Shown in pieces: positions 52,175 through 60,082 of a DNA stretch of 64,000 nucleotides. The stretch comes from Mariprofundus micogutta. Lineage in GTDB: Bacteria > Pseudomonadota > Zetaproteobacteria > Mariprofundales > Mariprofundaceae. The notes below the pieces were generated by a model. The model ran no database searches and was not told the origin of the DNA. It worked only from the letters and a program-made list of their open reading frames with translations. The stretch lies in NCBI RefSeq assembly GCF_001895085.1, contig NZ_BDFD01000001.1, positions 1-64,000 of the forward strand. Direction: 5' to 3'. The translations under genes and the position numbers were made by a program. Each line of letters opens with the position of its first letter. Within the stretch, counting starts at the first letter, position 1.

Positions 52175-52422
52175 AACATGCATGTCATCAAATCAGTCGT
52201 CTGGCTTCAGAAAGTCTTGACCGCAAGCTCAGCCCTTGGGAAAGGCTTCGGTATCATGTGCATTTAGCCATGTGCGGGAATTGTAAGAATTGCGATAACA
52301 ATCTGAAGTTGATTCGCAATGCCTCTGAGCTGATTCAGAAAACCAGATATGGCGACATCACTCTTTCAGACGATCAACGCGAAAAAATGCATCAGATTCT
52401 GAAGGAAAGTACCGGTTGTTAG
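52171..52422 (+). CDS. Zinc-finger anti-sigma factor (zf-HC2 type)
   Basis: The 83-residue product has HVHLAMCGNCKNCDNNLKLI, the His-x3-Cys-x2-Cys anti-sigma zinc motif, and no membrane segment, so it is cytosolic. It may respond to redox or metal state, as such ZAS domains often do. ATG 52171 overlaps the sigma-factor stop (ATGA), which argues for coupled synthesis. The open frame extends further upstream but only inside the sigma gene. Confidence 0.88.
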   Translation: MKHACHQISRLASESLDRKLSPWERLRYHVHLAMCGNCKNCDNNLKLIRNASELIQKTRYGDITLSDDQREKMHQILKESTGC

Positions 52423-52452
52423 CCATCCCGCTATCAACGCTGGTTTAACTAC

Positions 52453-53529
52453 CTAGAGTTCTCCAATCACATCAACTGGCAGTGCAACACTCCAGATATG
52501 AAAGCCCGAGGTAGAACCTTTGACTCCATGCTGCTCTCGCTCTTGCTTCTGCACTTTTCGATCTGAATGGAAATAGAGCCTTCCATTTGCCGCAATAGCT
52601 GCCCCACCATCTCTGGCTTCATCGCGTGTCAAACGGGTTAAATTTCTACCATCGTGATGGATCATCCAGATATCCCAATTCATCTTGTTACCATGGTTTG
52701 CACGAATATCTCCACGGTTGGAGGTGAAAGCTATCCACTGCCCGTCAGGGCTCCAGGTAGGCTGCACATCAATACTATGATCATTGGTCAGTTGAACAAG
52801 CTCAGATCCGTCTGTATTCATCATAAACAGATGCCAGCTTTCGCCTGCCTGCATAGAAAATACAATCCTCTTTCCATCAGGTGAAAGAGATGGATTTATA
52901 CCGGCAGCCAGGCCATTGATAGCACCTGTATCCTGGATGTGAAGCAAGCGAGTCTCGCCTTTTGATGGTTTCCAGTTGGAAAAATTAAATGCAGCCGATT
53001 TGCCCCGGTATGAACTGTGACGTCTCTTCTTAGCAGCCGGTTGAACAGCGATAATACTGTCATCGTTCAACACAATCGGTTGAATGAAATCTCCGATCAG
53101 ACGATGTGTCCGTCTCACTGCACCCTGACTATCTGAAGCAATTGACCAGAGCCCGAGATTGCCACCCCGTTCGGATAAAAAAACTACCTGTTCATTGCCA
53201 TGCCATGCAAAAGAGTCGAATGCCAACGCATCATCTGTAATGACATTCAGCACATCACCATTTTCAAGCATCCGGCGAGTGATCACACTTTTATTTCGCT
53301 TTCCTGACTGAACCAGAAGGTATTTTCCATCCGGTGAAATTCTGGGATACATTTCTGCTTCGCCACCTTCAAGGGTAAGCAGATTTACCTTCTGGGTCAC
53401 CACTCTCTCTTGAGTTGAGGCTGTAGCTGATTCTGCCTGCGACACTTCTTCCAGCCAGTCCAGCAAATCTGCTGCACTAACCGGTGTTGCCAGAAGCAAC
53501 AGCGCAATAAGAGAGAGGAGACGTTTCAT
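52453..53529 (-). CDS. TolB-like secreted beta-propeller protein 1
   Basis: The 358-residue product has a signal peptide (LLSLIALLLLATPVSA). WD40-like PD40 repeats follow: MYPRISPDGKYLLVQSG, SLSPDGKRIVFSMQAGESWH, MNTDGSELVQLTNDHSIDVQ and TWSPDGQWIAFTSNRGD. It resembles the TolB propeller but lacks the TolB N-terminal domain. It starts 25 bases downstream of its paralogue, so the two are likely co-expressed in the periplasm. Confidence 0.85.
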   Translation of the reverse strand: MKRLLSLIALLLLATPVSAADLLDWLEEVSQAESATASTQERVVTQKVNLLTLEGGEAEMYPRISPDGKYLLVQSGKRNKSVITRRMLENGDVLNVITDDALAFDSFAWHGNEQVVFLSERGGNLGLWSIASDSQGAVRRTHRLIGDFIQPIVLNDDSIIAVQPAAKKRRHSSYRGKSAAFNFSNWKPSKGETRLLHIQDTGAINGLAAGINPSLSPDGKRIVFSMQAGESWHLFMMNTDGSELVQLTNDHSIDVQPTWSPDGQWIAFTSNRGDIRANHGNKMNWDIWMIHHDGRNLTRLTRDEARDGGAAIAANGRLYFHSDRKVQKQEREQHGVKGSTSGFHIWSVALPVDVIGEL

Positions 53530-53554
53530 CCGGCAGCCCGCAACACAAACAACA

Positions 53555-54640
53555 TCAATTTAACTTCAACTTCCAGATATTCCAGTTCCGACCGGTACTG
53601 GACTGTGGAGATTGAATATTTCTATTCGAGTGAAATACAATGCTCTTGTTATCCAGCCATGCCGGGCCACCATCAACTGCCCTTCTGGCATTGGTCAAAC
53701 GTTGAACCTGAATGCTTTTAATATTCAGCATATAAATCGAAGTATTATGTACGTCACCTTTAGAATCACGATTTGAGACAAACAGCAATCGTTTGCCATC
53801 AGGACTCCAGGCCGGTTCAAAATCACCGTAGGGAGAACTGGTCAGCTGGGTCAGGCCACCACCATCAATGTTCTGCATCCATATATCGTAGTTACCATTG
53901 GTCTGACGCACAAATGCAACTCTCTTCCCATCAGGTGAAATTGCACCGTTAAAAGCATTGGGAATCATAACCAACTGACTGCTTGATCGGACAAAGGTAA
54001 ACAGTACAGGAGTCTCAAACTTATTCTTTTTGCCCTCTTTTGTGGCTAAATAACCGGTTTTAGGGCGGAAATTATCAGAATCGTACATCCGCCATTGCTG
54101 GCCTACGAGTTCCCAGTCCATCGGTTTACTAAACTCGGATAGCAACTGGTTATATCGCATCTTCTGAAAAGTAGAATCAAAACACCAGACATTACCGTCA
54201 CTGGAAGCATTCAAATGAAATGGTGCCAGTCCGCCCCTGTAGGTTGCCATATTACCGATAGATACATGCCCATCGCCCTGACCTTGCCACATCCATGACG
54301 AGATCGGCCCCATACGGTTACTGACATAACCGATTGAACCATCATTTACAGCGACGCCATAACGCATTTCATCAATCAATGTCAGTGGTTTGAGTTCATA
54401 TGCACCTGAAGAAGGTGAATTTGTGGAGGTTCGCAATACTGAATAGTGATGACCTTTACGCTGGGCATAAACCATGAAATCACCGGCGACAGAAGGGTAA
54501 AAGCTTTCCACACCCTTTACAGTAACCAGTGGCGAAACTGGAAATAACGCTTCTTCTGGCGCGCTGATTTTTTTTGCTGACACATTTTGAATTGAAACCA
54601 GTAGTGCCGCAGAAACAAGAACTAAATGCCTGACCTTCAT
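53555..54640 (-). CDS. TolB-like secreted beta-propeller protein 2
   Basis: The 361-residue product has a signal peptide (HLVLVSAALLVSIQNVSA) and PD40 repeats AISPDGKRVAFVRQTNGNYD, IWMQNIDGGGLTQLTSSPYG and PAWSPDGKRLLFVSNRDSKG, then AWLDNKSIVFHSNRNIQSPQ. It shares its ending (GRNWNIWKLKLN resembling FHIWSVALPVD) and plan with the next gene. A periplasmic scaffold or sensor role, perhaps for the neighbouring sigma pair, is speculation. Confidence 0.85.
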   Translation of the reverse strand: MKVRHLVLVSAALLVSIQNVSAKKISAPEEALFPVSPLVTVKGVESFYPSVAGDFMVYAQRKGHHYSVLRTSTNSPSSGAYELKPLTLIDEMRYGVAVNDGSIGYVSNRMGPISSWMWQGQGDGHVSIGNMATYRGGLAPFHLNASSDGNVWCFDSTFQKMRYNQLLSEFSKPMDWELVGQQWRMYDSDNFRPKTGYLATKEGKKNKFETPVLFTFVRSSSQLVMIPNAFNGAISPDGKRVAFVRQTNGNYDIWMQNIDGGGLTQLTSSPYGDFEPAWSPDGKRLLFVSNRDSKGDVHNTSIYMLNIKSIQVQRLTNARRAVDGGPAWLDNKSIVFHSNRNIQSPQSSTGRNWNIWKLKLN

Positions 54641-54804
54641 GAAGACGCTCCTAACTATGTTATTAGCTGAATCAACAACTCTTTCTCAAGATGGGCGAAT
54701 AATACAGAGACTCTCACCCTGCGCTCAAGTTAAAGGATTTTCATGTTAATTTAATCTGCAGCAATAATCCATCATGTAGCCGAAAATTCTGTATATAAAC
54801 CCAA

Positions 54805-54889
54805 GGTTGCTCTGAACAACTACGTCCACGTAGTTGTTCAGCAGACTGTCCATGGTCTGTGCAGACACTCTGACTTATTCAGAGTAACC
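54805..54889. repeat. 85-bp MITE-like or cloverleaf-like inverted-repeat element
   Basis: Outer arms GGTTGCTCTGAA (54805-54816) and TTCAGAGTAACC (54878-54889) match at 11 of 12 positions. Inside, CTGAACAACTACGT (54812-54825) pairs perfectly with 54828-54841, CAGAC/GTCTG forms a second hairpin, and ACTCTGA/TCAGAGT a third. It ends immediately before the stop codon of the ribbon-helix-helix gene. Confidence 0.65.
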
Positions 54890-55126
54890 CTAGATTTTCC
54901 CTTCTGATTTCAAGTCATTAAGCAGATCTTCATAACTGACTACCGGTTCATAATCCTGTGCTTCAAATGCTTCCAGATTCTTCTGATCTTCAGCCAGCAG
55001 GCCTTTTACGGCCTCATTGACGATATCTGATATCGATCGATTGGTCCCTGCTGCCTTTAGTCGTAAAGCTTTGTGTATGTTTTCATCAAAATAGATGCTG
55101 GCCTGCTTGGCCTTAGACTTATCCAT
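54890..55126 (-). CDS. Ribbon-helix-helix antitoxin-like protein (orphan)
   Basis: The 78-residue product has KQASIYFDENIHKALRLKAA and GTNRSISDIVNEAVKGLLAE, the strand-helix-helix of CopG/CcdA-type RHH repressors, and an acidic tail (VVSYEDLLNDL) typical of toxin-binding antitoxins. ATG 55126 is preceded by GAGAGG and fits the family; the frame opens 12 codons earlier. No toxin-like ORF follows: downstream is the hairpin element, suggesting the toxin was lost or lies elsewhere. Confidence 0.8.
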   Translation of the reverse strand: MDKSKAKQASIYFDENIHKALRLKAAGTNRSISDIVNEAVKGLLAEDQKNLEAFEAQDYEPVVSYEDLLNDLKSEGKI

Positions 55127-55213
55127 ATCATCCTCTCGACAGACAGAATAGGTCCTTACCATTTTGACGTCAAAACATTATGACACCATACGGCCGATAT
55201 CAGGCAAGCATCA

Positions 55214-56860
55214 TTATTCTTTACGGTGCTCCTTGAAGTAGTTGATCAGGCCATTGGTGGATGCATCGTGGTTCTTTGTATCTTCGAAATCATCCAGTTC
55301 CGGTAAAATCTTTCTCGCCAACTCTTTACCCAGTTCTACGCCCCACTGATCATAAGCATTTACACCCCAGATCACGCTCTGCACAAAAATTTTCTGTTCA
55401 TACATAGCAATCAAAGCACCAAGCGTTTTAGGTGTCAGCTTCTGAAACAGGATTGAATTGGTTGGTTTATTACCGGGGAACACCTTATGCGGCACCAGCG
55501 CTTCCAGAGCATCACCGCTTAATCCTTGCTCGGCCAACTCCGCTCTCACCTCAGCTTCATTTTTACCGCACATCAATGCTTCAGTCTGGGCGAAGAAATT
55601 AGAGAGCAACATCGGATGATGACGCCCAACCGGATTCTTTGTTTCTACCGGCGCCATAAAGTCACACGGAATCAGTTTGGTACCCTGATGAATCAACTGA
55701 TAAAAAGCATGCTGGCCATTGGTTCCGGGTTCACCCCAGACAATCGGGCCGGTGGAGTAATCGACCGGCTCGCCATCTCGCGTTACACGTTTGCCATTAC
55801 TTTCCATATCCCCCTGCTGGAAGTAAGCGGAAAAACGGTGCATATACTGGTCATAGGGCAGCATGGCATACGAATCGGCCTCGAAAAAATTATTATACCA
55901 GACACCGAGCATAGCCAGAATAACAGGAATATTTTCCTCCATCGGCGCACTGCGGAAATGCTCATCCATCTCATGCGCACCTTCGAGCAGTTCCTCGAAA
56001 TGGTCCATGCCCAGATAAAGCGCAATCGACAGACCTACAGCACTCCACAATGAATAGCGCCCGCCAACCCAATCCCAAAACTCGAACATATTGGCTGTAT
56101 CAATACCAAATGCAGAAACTGCCTTGGCATTGGTTGACACCGCTACAAAGTGTTTTGCCACTGCATTTTTGCTGCCACCACGGGTTAAAAACCAGTCGCG
56201 GGCTGTACGAGCATTGGTGATGGTTTCCTGCGTAGTAAAGGTTTTCGAAACGATAACAAACAGTGTTGTTTCCCGGGACAGGTGACGCAAAGTTTCAACC
56301 ATATGCGTACCATCGACATTGGAAACAAAGTGCATATGCAGTTTATCGCGACCAAATGGTGTCAATGCTTCAGTCACCATGACCGGACCAAGATCTGATC
56401 CGCCAATACCGATATTGACGATATCCGTTATTTTCTTGCCCGTACTGCCCCGCCACTCACCGGAACGGACAGCCTTGGTAAATTTACGCATCTGTTTGAG
56501 CACCCGATTCACATCAGGCATCACATCATGACCATCAACGATTACCGGAGTATTGGAGCGGTTACGCAGTGCCGTATGTAATACAGCACGTCCTTCCGTA
56601 TTATTAATCTTCTCACCCTTGAACATCCGCTCTGTCCAGCCGGATACGTCACGTTCTCTGGCCAGATCCATCAGCATTGCCATGGTGTCTTTAGTGATAA
56701 TATTCTTGGAGTAATCAACCAGAATATCATTGAAATGAGTTGAAAACGTTTCGAATCGATCTGTATCTTCGGAGAACAGGTCGCGCATATGCACCTGTTT
56801 CATCTGTTCAGCATGCGCCGCCAGCTTTTGCCATTGGCTTGTTTGAGTCAATTCAGACAC
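55214..56860 (-). CDS. pgi: Glucose-6-phosphate isomerase
   Basis: The 548-residue enzyme has the signature segments [77 protein letters not shown] and [20 protein letters not shown]. It includes the catalytic Glu, His and Lys positions of the family. GTG 56860 has GGGAGGAGG upstream; an earlier TTG at 56878 adds MQGGGG only. It is divergent from glgA and forms part of a glucose/glycogen cluster. Confidence 0.96.
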   Translation of the reverse strand: MSELTQTSQWQKLAAHAEQMKQVHMRDLFSEDTDRFETFSTHFNDILVDYSKNIITKDTMAMLMDLARERDVSGWTERMFKGEKINNTEGRAVLHTALRNRSNTPVIVDGHDVMPDVNRVLKQMRKFTKAVRSGEWRGSTGKKITDIVNIGIGGSDLGPVMVTEALTPFGRDKLHMHFVSNVDGTHMVETLRHLSRETTLFVIVSKTFTTQETITNARTARDWFLTRGGSKNAVAKHFVAVSTNAKAVSAFGIDTANMFEFWDWVGGRYSLWSAVGLSIALYLGMDHFEELLEGAHEMDEHFRSAPMEENIPVILAMLGVWYNNFFEADSYAMLPYDQYMHRFSAYFQQGDMESNGKRVTRDGEPVDYSTGPIVWGEPGTNGQHAFYQLIHQGTKLIPCDFMAPVETKNPVGRHHPMLLSNFFAQTEALMCGKNEAEVRAELAEQGLSGDALEALVPHKVFPGNKPTNSILFQKLTPKTLGALIAMYEQKIFVQSVIWGVNAYDQWGVELGKELARKILPELDDFEDTKNHDASTNGLINYFKEHRKE

Positions 56861-57015
56861 GCCCCCTCCTCCCTGCAATTTATCGATAAAGCTCTGTTTT
56901 CACCCATAGGATAGTACCTGTTCAAAAGAACTCAACCACGACTGAGCTCGGAACAACTGTTTTTTGCCTTGCGCATCAGTGCTAGTCTCGGCGCGTTATA
57001 TGGGGAGAGGGAAAC

Positions 57016-58473
57016 ATGGCCAAGCTGAATATTGTCTTTATCGCTTCTGAAGCATCACCTTTAGCCAAGACCGGTGGTCTTGCAGATGTGGCTGGATCAT
57101 TACCACATGCCCTGCAGCATATAGGACACCAGGTAACTGTAATCCTGCCCTTCTATCGCAGGCACCTGACCGCAAACCAGGTAAAAACCACACCGATGGA
57201 TATCAGCATCGAAATGTGGGCTGACGGTGTACAACGCCATTGCCCGCTACACCAGGCACAGCTGAACGGCCTGCGTTTTATACTTGTCGAGCAGGATGAC
57301 CTGTATGATCGCGAAGGCATCTACGGACCTTCCGGCGGTGCCTATGAAGATAACCTACTGCGTTATCTGCTTTTTAACCGTGTAGCACTGGAAGCGGCAG
57401 CCGGATTAAAGAAAAAAGTGGATATCATCCACTGTCATGACTGGCAGACAGGCATGATCCCGCTGCTTCTAAAAACCCAATATCAGCATCACGCCAACAT
57501 CGCACAGGCCAAAACTGTTTATACCATTCATAATCTTGCCTATCAGGGTAATTTCCCAGCTGAGTGGATTCATCGGCTTGGTATCCCGAGCCATCACTTT
57601 CATCCGAATGATTATGAATTTCATGGTCAGATTAACTGCATGAAAGCAGGGATTACCTCAGCTAACGCAATTACCACAGTAAGCCCATCTTATGCCGAAG
57701 AGATTCTTACCCCCGAATACGGCTGCGAACTCGATGGTTTCCTGCAGCACCATACCGGCAAACTATCCGGCATCGTCAATGGCCTGGATATTGAGGATTG
57801 GGACCCATCCAACGACGAGACGCTGGTCGCTAACTATAAAGCTGGAAAAACCGGCGGTAAAAAGCAGTGCAAAGAGGCGCTGCAACAAGAGTTCGGACTC
57901 GACGTCTCTGCAGAGACCCCTTTGATGGTACTGATTTCACGGCTGGCAGATCAGAAGGGTATTGATCTACTGCTGGCTAATGCCCAGCGATGGATTGATC
58001 GCGGTTATCAGCTGGCGATTCTCGGCTCAGGAGACCCCCATTCAGAACATGCCTTGCATCAGATCGCCGCTGCCAACCCTAAACAGATGTATTTTTTCCG
58101 AGGCTTCAATGAGAAACTGGCCCGCCATATCTATGCAGGCGGTGACATCTTTCTGATGCCGTCTCGTTTCGAACCCTGCGGCCTTGGCCAGCTGATGGCC
58201 ATGCGTTACGGCACAGTACCAGTTGTACGTGCAACAGGTGGACTGATTGATACAGTTGTTGACCACAAGCAGTCCAAGGCTACAGCCACAGGCGTCCACT
58301 TCACTGATGCAACACCGGAAGCTTTCGATGAAGCCGTAGAGTATGCCGTTGCTCTGTATCACAACTCCACCATCTGGTCGCGCATGCGCAGCAATGCCCT
58401 GAAACGCGATTCTTCCTGGGAAGCGTCAGCCGCCGATTATGCCAAACTGTATGAAGCACTGCTCAGCGCATGA
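57016..58473 (+). CDS. glgA: Glycogen synthase (GT5)
   Basis: The 485-residue ADP-glucose-dependent synthase has SPLAKTGGLADVAGSLPHAL (the KTGGL motif), DIIHCHDWQTGMIPLLL, TVYTIHNLAYQGNFPAEW, GIVNGLDIEDWDPSND, and the C-terminal FLMPSRFEPCGLGQLMAMRY with the conserved Glu. GGGAGAGGG lies before the ATG. The glk gene overlaps its stop by four bases. Confidence 0.97.
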   Translation: MAKLNIVFIASEASPLAKTGGLADVAGSLPHALQHIGHQVTVILPFYRRHLTANQVKTTPMDISIEMWADGVQRHCPLHQAQLNGLRFILVEQDDLYDREGIYGPSGGAYEDNLLRYLLFNRVALEAAAGLKKKVDIIHCHDWQTGMIPLLLKTQYQHHANIAQAKTVYTIHNLAYQGNFPAEWIHRLGIPSHHFHPNDYEFHGQINCMKAGITSANAITTVSPSYAEEILTPEYGCELDGFLQHHTGKLSGIVNGLDIEDWDPSNDETLVANYKAGKTGGKKQCKEALQQEFGLDVSAETPLMVLISRLADQKGIDLLLANAQRWIDRGYQLAILGSGDPHSEHALHQIAAANPKQMYFFRGFNEKLARHIYAGGDIFLMPSRFEPCGLGQLMAMRYGTVPVVRATGGLIDTVVDHKQSKATATGVHFTDATPEAFDEAVEYAVALYHNSTIWSRMRSNALKRDSSWEASAADYAKLYEALLSA

Positions 58474-59387
58474 GACAGGTTCTTGCTGCTGACATAGGTG
58501 GCACCAATATCCGCCTGGCACTGGTTTCTGAAGACGGCTGCATTATTGATGAAACACGCTGCACCGCAGAATTAAGCCGGCATAACCTGCAATCCCAGCA
58601 GAATGCTGAAGTGCATATTCTCAACGCTTTGTGCGAAGTGATTCAGCCATTTGCAGACATGCATGCTGTCACAAGCCTGGGCATGGGTTTCCCTGGATTT
58701 TTCCATAGTCAGAGCGGGCTTCTGGCCAGCTCACCCAATCTTCCCCTGCTGAGAGATTTTGCACTGGCAGAAAGACTGGCTGAACAACTCTCGATCGATG
58801 TTGCTGTCGAGAATGATGCCCTCTGCGCAGCTATTGGAGAGCACCGTTATGGCGCAGGCAAAGGGTACGCCAATTTACTACATGTCACACTTGGAACCGG
58901 TATCGGCAGCGGCCTGATACTTAATCATGCGCCCTACTCCGGCGAGCATGGGATGGCCATGGAGTTCGGGCATCTCTGCATCGAACATCACGATGGGCGC
59001 TTATGCGGCTGCGGAAATCATGGCTGTGTTGAAGCTTATGCATCAGCCACTGCTATCATTCGGCGCTTTAACGAATGCTGTGGTGCACACAGTGATGCAA
59101 AAGAAGTGTTTGAACTGGCGCAACAGGGTCATGATTGCGCCAATCGAATCATGCTGGAGGCAGGTCAATATCTTGGCATGGCAATCGCTGAAGCAGTAAA
59201 ACTGCTCGACGTTACCAGCATCACTGTCAGTGGTGGTTTAAGCGGTGCCTGGGACTTACTCTACCCTGCTTTGATGTCCGAATTGGACACCAATCTTATT
59301 CCACCCTTAAAGGGCAAGGTAGACGTACTGCGCTCCACACTCGATGACAATGCCGGCCTGCTCGGAGCTGCGGCCATCGCCCCCTGA
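58470..59387 (+). CDS. ROK-family sugar kinase (probable glucokinase)
   Basis: The 305-residue ROK protein has the ATP site AADIGGTNIRLALVSEDGCI, catalytic Asp in AVENDALCAAIGEHRYGAGK, LGTGIGSGLIL, and the ROK zinc motif in GHLCIEHHDGRLCGCGNHGC VEAYAS (C-x-C-x4-C). It is coupled to glgA by a 4-base overlap, so a glucokinase role in glycogen/glucose recycling is likely. Other hexoses cannot be excluded. Confidence 0.9.
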   Translation: MRQVLAADIGGTNIRLALVSEDGCIIDETRCTAELSRHNLQSQQNAEVHILNALCEVIQPFADMHAVTSLGMGFPGFFHSQSGLLASSPNLPLLRDFALAERLAEQLSIDVAVENDALCAAIGEHRYGAGKGYANLLHVTLGTGIGSGLILNHAPYSGEHGMAMEFGHLCIEHHDGRLCGCGNHGCVEAYASATAIIRRFNECCGAHSDAKEVFELAQQGHDCANRIMLEAGQYLGMAIAEAVKLLDVTSITVSGGLSGAWDLLYPALMSELDTNLIPPLKGKVDVLRSTLDDNAGLLGAAAIAP

Positions 59388-59401
59388 CTTCAAAACAGCC
59401 T

Positions 59402-60025
59402 GTGAGTTCCTCCTACAGCATTCCCTCTAAACATATCTGTGTCGAACAGGAGATCAAACGCAGTCGTTTTGTTGCCGATATAGGACATGCTGAAAGTAAA
59501 GCTGATGCTATTGCGTTTATCGACCTGATAAAAAAGCGTGAGCCTGAAGCACGCCACCACTGCTGGGCCTATATTGCTGGTCACCCGATAGAATCCATTG
59601 AACGAGGCTGCTCGGATGCCGGAGAGCCGCAGGGTACAGCAGGAAAACCGATGTTGAATGTACTGCAACACAAGGGCATCGGTGAAATCGTAGTCGTAGT
59701 GAGTCGCTATTTCGGCGGCATTAAACTCGGCGCCGGTGGGCTGGTTCGTGCCTATGCATCTTCCGTACAGCAGGCCATTGATGCCCTGCCGCTGAGCCAA
59801 CACATTGTAACTGTTCCGGCTGTTTTAAATGTCCCGTTTGCGCTGGAAAATCAAACCCGTCGCCTGTTGGATCATGGTAATATAGTCATTAAACAGACGG
59901 TTTATAAGAATGATGTCGAGATATTTATCGAAGTCGAAGCCGGTAAAGAACCTGAATTAGAAGAATCACTTACCAACATGAGCAGTGGCCGTGCCACTGT
60001 TATCTTTCCCGAATCTGAAACATAA
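59402..60025 (+). CDS. IMPACT/YigZ-family protein
   Basis: The 207-residue product starts at GTG 59402. The UPF0029 core spans residues 15-115: IKRSRFVADIGHAESKADAI, HHCWAYIAG, CSDAGEPQGTAGKPMLNVLQ and VVVVSRYFGGIKLGAGGLVR. A C-terminal DUF1949 domain (LNVPFALENQTRRLLDHG) follows. The bacterial role is unsettled; eukaryotic IMPACT regulates translation. The upstream stretch offers little ribosome-binding sequence. Confidence 0.9.
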   Translation: MSSSYSIPSKHICVEQEIKRSRFVADIGHAESKADAIAFIDLIKKREPEARHHCWAYIAGHPIESIERGCSDAGEPQGTAGKPMLNVLQHKGIGEIVVVVSRYFGGIKLGAGGLVRAYASSVQQAIDALPLSQHIVTVPAVLNVPFALENQTRRLLDHGNIVIKQTVYKNDVEIFIEVEAGKEPELEESLTNMSSGRATVIFPESET

Positions 60026-60060
60026 AAAAACGCGGAGGTTGATAACCCCCGCGTTTTTTT
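60024..60060. terminator. Bidirectional terminator between YigZ-family gene and glgP
   Basis: AAAAAAACGCGGAGGTT and AACCCCCGCGTTTTTTT form a stem with one mismatch around the loop GATA. The A-run and T-run make it effective on both strands for the two convergent genes. Confidence 0.85.
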
Positions 60061-60082
60061 ATCGTTAAGTACTACGGTCTGA

